From Roseobacter denitrificans OCh 114 (GTDB taxonomy: Bacteria; Pseudomonadota; Alphaproteobacteria; Rhodobacterales; Rhodobacteraceae): DNA of 64,000 nt. The notes under the pieces are model-generated. The model saw only the letters and a program-made list of their open reading frames with translations. It ran no database searches and had not been told where the DNA came from. Below, piece by piece: positions 10,345 to 18,706 of this stretch (within the stretch, counting starts at the first letter, position 1; each line of letters starts with the position of its first letter). A program made the position numbers and the translations under genes. The stretch lies in the NCBI RefSeq assembly GCF_000014045.1, contig NC_008209.1, positions 3,929,001 to 3,993,000 of the forward strand, in the 5' to 3' direction.

Positions 10345-11855
10345 CACCCCTTTTATCTTTGCAGGGTCTGACCAAAGCCTATCCGGGCGTGCTGGCCAAT
10401 GACCGCGTATCGCTCCAGATCGAACCGGGGGAAGTCCATGCATTGCTGGGCGAAAACGGCGCGGGCAAATCCACGCTGGTCAAGATGATCTATGGCCTGG
10501 TCAAACCCGACACGGGCGACATGCGCCTGCACGGAGAGGTGTTTTCACCCCCCGAACCCCGCGCGGCCCGTGCTGCCGGTGTCGGCATGGTGTTCCAGCA
10601 CTTTTCGCTTTTCGATGCCCTTAGCGTGGCGGAAAACATCGCTCTGGGCATGGAAGACGCCCCGAAAATGGGGGCATTGTCCGAGCAAATCCGCAAGGTT
10701 TCGGATACATACGGACTGCCGCTCTCGCCGGATCGCATTGTCGGCGACCTCTCGGCTGGTGAGCGGCAACGCGTTGAAATCATTCGGTGTCTGTTGCAAG
10801 CACCCAAGCTGCTGATCATGGATGAACCCACGTCGGTCCTGACCCCGCAGGAGGTTGACATCCTGTTTGAGACATTGCGCACCTTGAGTGCCGAGGGCAC
10901 GTCGATCCTATATATCTCCCACAAACTCGAAGAAATCCGCACCCTCTGCGATGCTGCCACGATCCTGCGATTGGGCAAGGTGGTGGGCGATTGCATCCCA
11001 CGCGACACCAGCGCGCGCGACATGGCGGAAATGATGGTGGGCAAGGTGCTGACCACGCCGAAACGGTCCGGCGTGGCCTTGGGGGAACCCTTGTTGCATC
11101 TGAAGAACCTGTCGCGACCGGCGCCTTCCGCTTTTGGCATGCCGCTGCGCGATATCACGCTGACCCTGCGGCAAGGCGAAATCCTCGGCATTGGGGGTGT
11201 GGCCGGAAATGGGCAGGATGAACTGCTGGCCGCCTTATCCGGTGAAACACCCGCCGATCCGGGCATGGTTCTTTTTCGCGGCGCAGATATCGGCAAGGCA
11301 GGGCCAAACGCACGGCGTAAGCTGGGGATACTGGCCGCCCCCGAAGAGCGTTTGGGCCATGCGGCAGCCCCGGATATGTCGCTGACCGAAAACGCCATGC
11401 TGACCGGGGCGGCGCGCGAGAAACTGGAACAGAACGGGTTTCTCAACTGGCCCGCCGCGCGCGGCTTTGCCGAACGTATCATCGACGCCTTCGATGTACG
11501 CACGCCGGGTCCGGACAACGCGGCGCGCTCGCTGTCAGGCGGCAACCTGCAGAAATTCGTGATCGGGCGCGAGGTGTTGCAGCGCCCCGAAATCCTTGTG
11601 GTCAATCAGCCGACATGGGGCGTTGACGCTTCTGCTGCCGCTGCGATCCGGCAGGCGCTGCTGGATCTGGCCGAAGGCAATGCCGCCGTCATCGTCATCA
11701 GTCAGGACCTTGATGAGTTGATGGAGATTTCCGATCACTTCGCCGCGCTGAACGAGGGCCGCCTGTCGGCACCGCGTCCCACAAAAGGGCTGACGGTTGA
11801 ACAGATCGGCCTGATGATGGGCGGCGCACACGGAATGGAGGTGGCGCATGTTTAA
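10341..11855 (+). CDS. ABC transporter ATPase, BMP/nucleoside type, two fused nucleotide-binding domains
   Basis: A 504-aa tandem ATPase of the RbsA/NupO-like class that energises nucleoside or purine uptake. The N-terminal half is canonical: Walker A GENGAGKST, signature LSAGERQR, Walker B LLIMDEPTS and H-loop YISHKLEE. The C-terminal half is degenerate, as is normal for this class: GVAGNGQDE replaces Walker A, LSGGNLQK is kept, the catalytic Glu is Gln (VNQPTWGVD), and the switch His is Gln (ISQDLDEL). It overlaps xdhC by 4 bases, a strong sign that the transported substrate feeds xanthine dehydrogenase. Confidence 0.9.
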   Translation: MTPLLSLQGLTKAYPGVLANDRVSLQIEPGEVHALLGENGAGKSTLVKMIYGLVKPDTGDMRLHGEVFSPPEPRAARAAGVGMVFQHFSLFDALSVAENIALGMEDAPKMGALSEQIRKVSDTYGLPLSPDRIVGDLSAGERQRVEIIRCLLQAPKLLIMDEPTSVLTPQEVDILFETLRTLSAEGTSILYISHKLEEIRTLCDAATILRLGKVVGDCIPRDTSARDMAEMMVGKVLTTPKRSGVALGEPLLHLKNLSRPAPSAFGMPLRDITLTLRQGEILGIGGVAGNGQDELLAALSGETPADPGMVLFRGADIGKAGPNARRKLGILAAPEERLGHAAAPDMSLTENAMLTGAAREKLEQNGFLNWPAARGFAERIIDAFDVRTPGPDNAARSLSGGNLQKFVIGREVLQRPEILVVNQPTWGVDASAAAAIRQALLDLAEGNAAVIVISQDLDELMEISDHFAALNEGRLSAPRPTKGLTVEQIGLMMGGAHGMEVAHV

Positions 11856-11896
11856 ACCGCAGAACCAACCACCAATGCGCCAGATAAGGGTCCGAC

Positions 11897-12979
11897 ATGC
11901 TCAGGCTTGAAAAACGCCCCCAACCCAGCCGCCTCTTTGCCTATGCAACCCCTGTTCTGGCCGTGCTTGCCACATTCTTTTTCGGCGGGCTGTTGTTTGC
12001 AGCTTTGGGCAAGGACCCGGTTCAATCCATCGTCACGATTTTCTGGGACCCGCTGTTTGGCGAGTTTTCGTTCTTCTACCGTCCGCAATTGTTGATCAAG
12101 GGCGCGCCGCTTGTGCTGATCGCCATTGGCCTCAGCCTCGGTTTCAAAGCAGGGATATGGAACATCGGGGCCGAGGGGCAATACATCATGGGCGCGTTGT
12201 TCGGCGCAGGTGTCGGATTGGCATTTTACCCGGCGGAAAGTGCGCTGATCTTTCCTGCGATGGTTCTGGCCGGTGCGTTCGGCGGCTGGATCTGGGCGAT
12301 GATCCCGGCGGTGCTCAAGGTGAAATTCGGCACCAACGAAATCCTCGTCTCGCTGATGCTGGTCTATGTGGCCGAACAATTCCTTGCTTCCATGTCATTG
12401 GGGTTACTGAGAAATCCTGACGGCATGGGCTTTCCCGGAAGTCGCAACCTGCAACAATACCCATCTGCCCACAATGCCGATCTGATCGCGAATACCGGCA
12501 TGCACTGGGGCGTTGTTGCGGCGATGATCGCGGTGATCTTTGCCTATGTTCTTCTGGCGCGCCACCGGCTCGGCTTTGCCATCCGCGTCACCGGTGAAGC
12601 ACCGCGTGCCGCGCGTTTCTCCGGCGTGAACCCAAACCGGCTGATCATCTTTTGCCTCGGCACATCAGGCATGCTGGCGGGCCTTGCCGGGCTTTTCGAG
12701 GTCTCAGGACCCGCCGGTCAGGTCGGTATTGATTTCAACGCGGGCTACGGTTTCACAGCCATCATCGTCGCGTTTTTGGGGCGTTTGCACCCTGTCGGAA
12801 TCGTGCTGGCGGGGCTTTTGATGGCGCTGACCTATATCGGCGGCGACATCGCACAAGGCCAGTTGGGCCTGCCCGCCGCCGCTATTCAGGTCTTTCAGGG
12901 GATGTTGTTGTTTTTCCTTCTGGCGCTTGATCTTTTCACCAATTACCGGCTGCGTTTTGGCCGTACAGAGGTTGCATAA
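11897..12979 (+). CDS. ABC transporter permease, BMP/nucleoside type (first)
   Basis: A 360-aa inner-membrane permease with about ten hydrophobic segments and the family hallmark FKAGIWNIGAEGQYIMGA near residue 85. This subunit pairs with the next gene to form the channel of the nucleoside/purine importer. The stop overlaps the start of the second permease by one base. The start at 11897 (MLRLEKRPQPS) comes 41 bp after the ATPase gene. Confidence 0.9.
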   Translation: MLRLEKRPQPSRLFAYATPVLAVLATFFFGGLLFAALGKDPVQSIVTIFWDPLFGEFSFFYRPQLLIKGAPLVLIAIGLSLGFKAGIWNIGAEGQYIMGALFGAGVGLAFYPAESALIFPAMVLAGAFGGWIWAMIPAVLKVKFGTNEILVSLMLVYVAEQFLASMSLGLLRNPDGMGFPGSRNLQQYPSAHNADLIANTGMHWGVVAAMIAVIFAYVLLARHRLGFAIRVTGEAPRAARFSGVNPNRLIIFCLGTSGMLAGLAGLFEVSGPAGQVGIDFNAGYGFTAIIVAFLGRLHPVGIVLAGLLMALTYIGGDIAQGQLGLPAAAIQVFQGMLLFFLLALDLFTNYRLRFGRTEVA

Positions 12980-13899
12980 TGGATTTGTCTGCCATCAACC
13001 CGATCCTGTTGATCGCCGCTCTGATGAGCGCGGCAACCCCGATTTTGCTGGCCGCCACCGGCGAATTGGTCGCCGAACGTGCCGGTGTCCTGAACCTCGG
13101 CGTCGAGGGCATGATGATCGTCGGTGCCATCTGCGGTTTTGCGATTGCGGTTGAAACCAACTCCCCAGTGGTCGGGTTTGTCGCGGCGGCCATCGGCGGT
13201 GCGCTGCTCAGCCTGCTCTTTGCCTTCCTGACGCAAGTGACGCTGGCCAATCAGGTTGCCTCCGGTCTGGCGTTGACGCTGTTTGGGCTGGGGCTCTCGG
13301 CCCTTCTGGGGCAGGGATATGTCGGCATAAAACCGCCGCGCATGCCGGATGTGAATTTCGGTTTTCTGGGCGATATCCCGATCATCGGGCCGATTTTGTT
13401 CTCGCATGATCCGATCTTATACGTCGGGATTGCCGTTGTGGCGGCGGTCTGGGCCACCCTGAAATTCACACGCATGGGCCTTGTTTTGCGTGCCGTGGGT
13501 GAAAATCATGACGCCGCCCATGCCCTTGGCTACAAGGTCGTGCGGATTCGAACGCTGGCGATCATGTTCGGCGGGGCCTGCGCGGGGATGGGTGGTGCCT
13601 ACATCAGTCTGATCCGTGTGCCTCAGTGGACCGAAGGGATGACGGCAGGTGTTGGCTGGATCGCTCTCGCGCTGGTGGTATTTGCCAGCTGGAAGCCATG
13701 GCGCGTGCTGCTGGGTGCCTATCTTTTTGGCGGAATCACCCAGTTGCAGCTTAATTTGCAGGGGGCTGGCGTTGCCATTCCCGTCGAATATCTGGCAATG
13801 TCGCCTTACGTTATTACGATCGTCGTGCTCGTTGTCCTCTCTGCGGATAAGAGCGCTGCCCCCGGTTCATTGGGCCGGACCTTTCACGCCTCAAACTAG
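12979..13899 (+). CDS. ABC transporter permease, BMP/nucleoside type (second)
   Basis: A 306-aa permease, partner of the preceding gene. The conserved segment LVAERAGVLNLGVEGMMIVG lies near residue 30, followed by alternating hydrophobic helices. The start codon shares a base with the previous stop (TAATG). A short G+C-rich stem-loop follows it before the binding-protein gene. Confidence 0.9.
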   Translation: MDLSAINPILLIAALMSAATPILLAATGELVAERAGVLNLGVEGMMIVGAICGFAIAVETNSPVVGFVAAAIGGALLSLLFAFLTQVTLANQVASGLALTLFGLGLSALLGQGYVGIKPPRMPDVNFGFLGDIPIIGPILFSHDPILYVGIAVVAAVWATLKFTRMGLVLRAVGENHDAAHALGYKVVRIRTLAIMFGGACAGMGGAYISLIRVPQWTEGMTAGVGWIALALVVFASWKPWRVLLGAYLFGGITQLQLNLQGAGVAIPVEYLAMSPYVITIVVLVVLSADKSAAPGSLGRTFHASN

Positions 13900-13910
13900 A
13901 GGCATATCAG

Positions 13911-13928
13911 CGCCCCGGCACAGGGGCG
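13911..13928 (+). terminator. Intercistronic stem-loop between permease and BMP gene
   Basis: CGCCCC and GGGGCG flank a 6-nt loop and are followed by GTTTAA. The stem is short with no long T run, so I read it as an attenuator or RNA-stability element rather than a full terminator; it would let the binding protein be expressed at a different level from the permeases. Confidence 0.4.
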
Positions 13929-13952
13929 GTTTAACATGGGGAAGACCTGAAT

Positions 13953-15029
13953 ATGAAACTTACGACCCTATTGGCCAGCGCTGCCCTCGCGCTTGGCTTT
14001 GCTGCTGGCGCAGTCGCGCAAGACAAGACCACGGTGGGTTTTGTCTACGTTGGCCCCGTCGGGGACGGTGGCTGGACCTTTACACATGATCAGGCCCGTC
14101 AACAGGTCGAAGCCGAGTTCGGCGATGCCGTTGAGACTGTCTTTGTCGAAAGCGTCGCCGAAGGCCCGGATGCCGAGCGCGTCATGACACAGATGGCCCT
14201 GAACGGTGCGGACCTGATTTTCACCACCTCCTTTGGCTATATGGATGCGACAAACAATGTCGCGGCCAAGTTCCCGGATGTGAAATTCGAACATGCGACC
14301 GGCTACAAACGTCTGCATCCCAATGTGTCGACCTATTCCGCCCGCTTTTACGAAGGGCGCGCCGTGCAGGGCCACATTGCGGGCAGCATGACCGAGAGCA
14401 ATATCATCGGCTACATTGCATCTTTTCCGATCCCGGAAGTTATTCGCGGTATCAATTCGGCCTATCTGCACGCATCCAAGGTCAACCCCGACGTCGAGTT
14501 CAAGATCATCTGGGTCTACACGTGGTTTGACCCTGCAAAAGAAGCAGACGCGGCCACAGCCCTGATCGAACAGGGGGCCGATGTGATCCTGCAGCATACC
14601 GACTCCACAGCACCGCATGCTGCAGCTCAGGAAGCCGGCAATGTGATCACCTTCGGGCAGGCTTCTGATATGTCCGCCTATGCGCCATTCCCACGCGTCA
14701 GCGCGATCCTGGATGAATGGGGCGATTACTATGTTGCGCGCACCAGAGCGGTTATGGACGGCACATGGGAAAGCGTCGACACATGGCACGGGATCGGTGA
14801 TGGCATGGTGGGTATCGGCGAGATCACGGATGCGGTTCCCGCAAATGTCAAGGAAGAGGCAATGGCCCTCAAGGCATCTCTTGCGGACGGCTCCTATCAC
14901 GCGTTCACCGGCCCGATCAACAAGCAGGACGGTTCCGTCTGGTTGGCCGAGGGTGAAACCGCCGATGATGGAACCCTTGCTGGCATGAACTTTTATGTTG
15001 AAGGGATCACCGGCGATATCCCGCAATAA
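13953..15029 (+). CDS. BMP-family substrate-binding lipoprotein-like protein of the nucleoside/purine ABC importer
   Basis: A 358-aa periplasmic binding protein. The N-terminal signal peptide is MKLTTLLASAALALGFAAGA with cleavage expected after AVA (before QDKTT). No lipobox Cys is present, so the protein is soluble. The mature part reads TTVGFVYVGPVGDGGWT, the start of the BMP/PnrA fold, which binds nucleosides and purines. It is the last gene of the xdh-importer block and is followed at once by a strong terminator. The exact ligand (nucleoside, hypoxanthine, xanthine or guanine) cannot be read from the sequence. Confidence 0.9.
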   Translation: MKLTTLLASAALALGFAAGAVAQDKTTVGFVYVGPVGDGGWTFTHDQARQQVEAEFGDAVETVFVESVAEGPDAERVMTQMALNGADLIFTTSFGYMDATNNVAAKFPDVKFEHATGYKRLHPNVSTYSARFYEGRAVQGHIAGSMTESNIIGYIASFPIPEVIRGINSAYLHASKVNPDVEFKIIWVYTWFDPAKEADAATALIEQGADVILQHTDSTAPHAAAQEAGNVITFGQASDMSAYAPFPRVSAILDEWGDYYVARTRAVMDGTWESVDTWHGIGDGMVGIGEITDAVPANVKEEAMALKASLADGSYHAFTGPINKQDGSVWLAEGETADDGTLAGMNFYVEGITGDIPQ

Positions 15030-15054
15030 CCGGAGGTTTGCACTTTGAAAACAA

Positions 15055-15084
15055 AGCCTCGGAGAACCCCTCCGGGGCTTTTTT
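15055..15084 (+). terminator. Rho-independent terminator of the xdh-BMP operon
   Basis: AGCCTCGGAG pairs with CTCCGGGGCT (one G-T wobble) across a 5-nt loop and is followed directly by a run of six T. It sits 25 bp after the BMP gene stop. Confidence 0.9.
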
Positions 15085-15141
15085 CATGTACAACGGTCTT
15101 GCGCCCAGCCAAGCGACAAAGGCGCAGAAACCGGCGGCGGT

Positions 15142-15155
15142 CTGATCCTGATCAA
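15142..15155 (+). promoter_or_regulatory. Candidate FNR/FnrL-type site upstream of a universal stress protein gene
   Basis: CTGATCCTGATCAA fits the FNR dyad TTGAT-N4-ATCAA with one mismatch and lies 55 bp before the usp ATG. FNR-type control of UspA genes is common in proteobacteria; binding here is inferred. Confidence 0.5.
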
Positions 15156-15209
15156 GGCCTGCCGGGTAAAGATGGTGTAGGGTACGGTTAACTTAAAGGA
15201 GAAGTTGAA

Positions 15210-15620
15210 ATGTACACCAATATCATCGTTCCAGTCGTATTCGATCATGGCGAACGCAGTGCCCAATCCTTGAAGGTTGCCCAGCAACTTTTGGAAGAGG
15301 GCGGCAAGATCACACTGCTGCATGTCATGGAAGAGGTGCCTTCCTACGCTACGACATACTTGCCGGAAGGATTGAAGGAGCAGCACACGAAAGACGCATT
15401 GAACGGGCTGAAAGAAATGGCCGCAGGCGTGAAAGCCACATGTGAGTTTGCCATTGTGCACGGCCACGCCTACACGAGCATTCTGGAATACAGTAAAACA
15501 CATGACGCTGATTGCATCGTCATCGCGTCCCACAAGCCCGGGTTCGAGGACTATTTCCTCGGCTCAACAGCCGCACGCGTGGTGCGCCATGCAAAATGCG
15601 GCGTGCATATTTTGCGGTGA
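15210..15620 (+). CDS. Universal stress protein (UspA family)
   Basis: A 136-aa single-domain Usp, starting MYTNIIVPVVFDHGERSAQ and ending with the nucleotide-binding region IASHKPGFEDYFLGSTAARVV. The G-x2-x-G-x9-G-S/T signature is only partly kept (HKPGFEDYFLGST), so ATP binding may be weak. A good AAAGGAG ribosome site precedes the ATG. It is monocistronic, with its own terminator and an FNR-like dyad upstream, suggesting a low-oxygen stress role. Confidence 0.85.
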   Translation: MYTNIIVPVVFDHGERSAQSLKVAQQLLEEGGKITLLHVMEEVPSYATTYLPEGLKEQHTKDALNGLKEMAAGVKATCEFAIVHGHAYTSILEYSKTHDADCIVIASHKPGFEDYFLGSTAARVVRHAKCGVHILR

Positions 15621-15630
15621 TATCGACGGG

Positions 15631-15652
15631 GGGGGCGCTTAGCCCCCTTTTT
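15631..15652 (+). terminator. Rho-independent terminator after the usp gene
   Basis: GGGGGC and GCCCCC close a 5-nt loop and are followed by TTTTT, about 10 bp after the usp stop. Confidence 0.85.
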
Positions 15653-15940
15653 CCGGATGGCATATGAAGAAAGCGTAAACCTTCGATGAAACGTCATGCG
15701 AAAAATCAGAAGTACCCAGCGTTGCCATAAATCAAGGGTTTCAACATGTAAGGTGATATGCAGTGTTCCTGACCATGCGTCATACGCTATAAAAACAGCT
15801 TTTGGCAGGTTGCTTTACTCGAAACTCGGTATGACAGAACGGACCTTCCCGAATTTGCCGCATCCACAGCGCACGCGTCCTGGAACTTCCGCCAGGGCGC
15901 GTCCACTCAGGACTGCCTAAGACACCCAAACCGATCGATA
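15653..15940. other. Gene-free stretch between usp and gshA terminators
   Basis: About 290 bp with no convincing gene. A short open frame on the plus strand (15696-15920) has no ribosome site, no recognisable motif and skewed codon use. I see no tRNA-like fold or clear repeat. It separates two convergent transcription units that each end in a terminator. Confidence 0.5.
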
Positions 15941-15970
15941 AAAAGGCAGCCCCCTTGCGGGCTGCTTTTT
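15941..15970 (-). terminator. Bidirectional terminator, mainly for gshA
   Basis: GCAGCCC and GGGCTGC flank a 6-nt loop, with AAAAA on one side and TTTTT on the other, so it can work on both strands. It sits 5 bp beyond the gshA stop. Confidence 0.85.
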
Positions 15971-15974
15971 GTTT

Positions 15975-17345
15975 TCAGTAGGAGTATTCGTCGTAGATGC
16001 GCGTCAGGTCGCCGTTCCAGTCGCCATGATAGCGATCGAGCAGTTCATCGGCGGATGTTTTGCCGGTTTCGATGCTCTCATGCAGCGCGTTCAGGAAATG
16101 CGTTTCATCCGGCACCATGCCACCGGCACCCGGGCGGGCACGCGCGGCAAGGCCTGACTGGCTGATCGCGACCGCTTCACGGGCCAGATCATGCATGCTG
16201 ATGCCGTTGACCTTTGCCTGAAGACCATCAACCGAGGCCGCAACACGCAAAGCGTCGCGCGTCTCGGCGTCAAACCCTTTGACAAGGTCCCATGCGGCAT
16301 CAAGCGCAGTCTGGTCATACATCAGGCCAACCCAAAACGCCGGCAGCGCGCAGAGCCTGCGCCACGGACCGCCATCCGCACCGCGCATTTCGATGTATTT
16401 CTTCACGCGCGCTTCGGGAAAGGCGGTGGTCAGGTGATCCGCCCAGTCAGACAGTGTCGCAACCTCACCCGGCAGGGCCGACAGTTCACCCTTTAGAAAA
16501 TCGCGAAACGACAACCCCAGCGCATCAATGTATCTGCCATCGCGGTAGACAAAATACATGGGCACATCCAGAGCGTATTCGACCCAGCGTTCAAACCCGA
16601 AACCCTCCTCAAAAACAAAGGGGAGCATGCCCGTACGTGCCGCATCCAGATCGCGCCACACGCGTGAACGCCAGGATTTATGGCCGTTTGGCTTGCCTTC
16701 AAAGAACGGTGAGTTCGCAAAAAGGGCCGTCGCAACGGGCTGCAACGCGAGGGCCACGCGCATTTTCTGCACCATGTCCGCCTCGGAACCGAAGTCCAGA
16801 TTGACCTGAACCGTGCAGGTGCGCCGCATCATGACACGGCCCATCGTGCCGACCTTGGTCATGTAATCGTTCATCAGTTTGTAACGCCCCTTGGGCATCA
16901 GATCCATCTGCTCATGCGTCCAGATGGGGGCCGCACCCAAGCCGATGAAACCCACGCCAATCCGATCCGCGACCTCTTTGACCTCGCGCAGGTGGACGTT
17001 GACCTCGTCGCAGGTCTCATGGATCGTCTCGAGCGGCGCGCCTGACAGTTCCAGCGCGCCACCGGGTTCAAGGCTGACATTCGCGCCGTCCTTTTCAAGG
17101 CCGATGATCTTGCCATCCTCGGAAACCGGTGCCCAGCCGAAGGTATCGCGCAACCCTTCAAGCATCGCCCGGATGGAGCGGTCCCCCTCATAGGGCAAGG
17201 GCAGTAGCGTGTCCTTGCAATAACCGAATTTCTCGTGCTCGGTGCCGATCCGCCAGTCTTCCTTGGGCTTGCACCCACTGGCGAGATAGCCAACCATCTG
17301 GTCATATGACGTGATTGGGCCGCCGCCAGACTGAGGAATAGACAT
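15975..17345 (-). CDS. gshA: Glutamate-cysteine ligase (plant/alphaproteobacterial type)
   Basis: First step of glutathione synthesis: ATP-dependent joining of glutamate and cysteine. The 456-aa protein has the GCS2-like fold, with DWRIGTEHEKFGY near residue 30, the LEPGGALELSGAP strand and MRRTCTVQVNLDFGSE. Length and motifs fit the plant-type enzyme found in alphaproteobacteria rather than E. coli GshA. The start is MSIPQSGGGP with GGGGGA upstream. It is monocistronic, ending in the 15941-15970 hairpin. Confidence 0.93.
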   Translation of the reverse strand: MSIPQSGGGPITSYDQMVGYLASGCKPKEDWRIGTEHEKFGYCKDTLLPLPYEGDRSIRAMLEGLRDTFGWAPVSEDGKIIGLEKDGANVSLEPGGALELSGAPLETIHETCDEVNVHLREVKEVADRIGVGFIGLGAAPIWTHEQMDLMPKGRYKLMNDYMTKVGTMGRVMMRRTCTVQVNLDFGSEADMVQKMRVALALQPVATALFANSPFFEGKPNGHKSWRSRVWRDLDAARTGMLPFVFEEGFGFERWVEYALDVPMYFVYRDGRYIDALGLSFRDFLKGELSALPGEVATLSDWADHLTTAFPEARVKKYIEMRGADGGPWRRLCALPAFWVGLMYDQTALDAAWDLVKGFDAETRDALRVAASVDGLQAKVNGISMHDLAREAVAISQSGLAARARPGAGGMVPDETHFLNALHESIETGKTSADELLDRYHGDWNGDLTRIYDEYSY

Positions 17346-17410
17346 AGGGGGAGGCTCCGTGTGTTTTGTTCACTGTGACTTCTGAGGGATGGGCCGAAAT
17401 GAACCGGGTG

Positions 17411-17956
17411 TCAATGCAACCGGGCCTTTACGTCAACAGGTCTGTCGCGCTGCCACAAAAGCATTGTGGTCTTCCGGGATGATTTCAAAGCGGCCAGCAC
17501 CTGTTCCATCCGAAGGCCGGGCAATGTCGCAAAGGCATCGAAAAGGGCCTCCGCCCCTTCGGCATTCACCGGGATCAGCAGCTCGGGCGCTGTGCCTTCG
17601 CGCAGCCGCCAATGCGCAGGGAAATGCCTGTGATCAAGCGTCACGCTGGTCAGTTCGCGCAAGGCCACAGCGCCGCCTGTAAGGGGGCCAAAATAGATGA
17701 TCTGCCCTTCATCCACCCGCACCGACCCCGGACCGTCACCCGCGTGGCGAAATCTGGCACGCTGAACCCCGATCCAGATCAGCGCGGCCCCGCCGATCAG
17801 CGCGGCAAGTGCGGGCAGCAAGAACAGAGGCCCTGCATCACTGAGCCACAAGAGCCCGATGCAAACGGCAATCACCCCGATCAAAGCCTCGCGCCAGCGG
17901 ATGATCTGCGCTTTGGCTTCAGGACGGATCATCTTGCGTCCTTTCGTTGTCATCAT
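17411..17956 (-). CDS. Uncharacterised small membrane protein
   Basis: A 181-aa protein of unknown function. Two adjacent hydrophobic helices (ALIGVIAVCIGLLWL and LFLLPALAALIGGAALIWIG) near the N-terminus are followed by a soluble C-terminal region of about 110 residues rich in beta-like segments (VRVDEGQIIYFGP). The topology resembles small bacterial PH-domain-like membrane proteins, but no motif proves this. Alternative starts exist at residues 2 and 9. It lies 6 bp downstream of rsmE's stop side, on the same strand. Confidence 0.65.
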   Translation of the reverse strand: MMTTKGRKMIRPEAKAQIIRWREALIGVIAVCIGLLWLSDAGPLFLLPALAALIGGAALIWIGVQRARFRHAGDGPGSVRVDEGQIIYFGPLTGGAVALRELTSVTLDHRHFPAHWRLREGTAPELLIPVNAEGAEALFDAFATLPGLRMEQVLAALKSSRKTTMLLWQRDRPVDVKARLH

Positions 17957-17962
17957 GCGCCC

Positions 17963-18694
17963 TCATGTCCAGTCCCCCAAGGCCTGCTGCCACAGGGTCA
18001 ATGCGGCAACCGCCGCCGTATCCGCCCGCAGGATACGTGGCCCTAGCGACACGGGGTGCGCATGCGCAAGGCTGCCGAGTTTTTCCCGCTCACGGGGCGA
18101 AAAACCACCCTCCGGGCCGATCAGGATCGCCCAGGGCCCCGCGTTTTGAGGCAGCGTCAGGCGCTCGCCTGCACGTTCTTCGTCACAAAACATGATGCTT
18201 CGCGTGGTATCCCAACCATCCAGCACCCGGTCCAGCCGAACAAGATCATCAACCGGCGGCACAAAAGTACCGCCACATTGCTCGGCAGCTTCAACCGCAT
18301 GGGCCTGCAATCGGTCGCGCTGAATACGCCCTGCGTTGGTAAATTCCGTTTGGACGGCCATGATCCGCGCGGCCCCCATCTCCACGGCCTTTTCCACGAT
18401 GAAATCCGTTCGGGCCTTTTTGATCGGCGCGAACAAAAGCCAGAGGTCAGGGGGCATCAAGAGGGGCCGTATCTGACGGAGCAGACGCAATTCCCCAGCC
18501 CGCTTGCCCGCCTGCGCGACTTCAGCCAGCCACTCGCCGCTTTGCCCGTCAAACACCAGAACATGCGCGCCCACACCCAAGCGCATCACGCCGAAAAGGT
18601 AATGCGCCTGATCCCGCGACACAGGAACAGATTGCCCCTCCCCCAAAGGGTGATCTACATAGAGCCGGATTTTGGCTGTGACTGAGCGGTCCAT
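17963..18694 (-). CDS. rsmE: 16S rRNA m3U1498 methyltransferase
   Basis: RsmE methylates N3 of U1498 in 16S rRNA. The 243-aa protein begins MDRSVTAKIRLYV and has an N-terminal PUA-like part, then the SPOUT knot with ILIGPEGGFSPRE and LGPRILRADTAAVAALTLWQ near the C-terminus. The frame stays open far upstream antisense to ubiA, but family similarity begins only here; 18706 is an alternative start four codons earlier. No good ribosome site is visible. The ATG is 12 bp from the divergent ubiA ATG. Confidence 0.9.
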   Translation of the reverse strand: MDRSVTAKIRLYVDHPLGEGQSVPVSRDQAHYLFGVMRLGVGAHVLVFDGQSGEWLAEVAQAGKRAGELRLLRQIRPLLMPPDLWLLFAPIKKARTDFIVEKAVEMGAARIMAVQTEFTNAGRIQRDRLQAHAVEAAEQCGGTFVPPVDDLVRLDRVLDGWDTTRSIMFCDEERAGERLTLPQNAGPWAILIGPEGGFSPREREKLGSLAHAHPVSLGPRILRADTAAVAALTLWQQALGDWT

Positions 18695-18706
18695 ACGGAG
18701 ATACAT

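Noticed and set aside
15696..15920. Possible 74-residue gene between usp and gshA
   Set aside because: No ribosome site, no hydrophobic or motif structure, atypical codon use.
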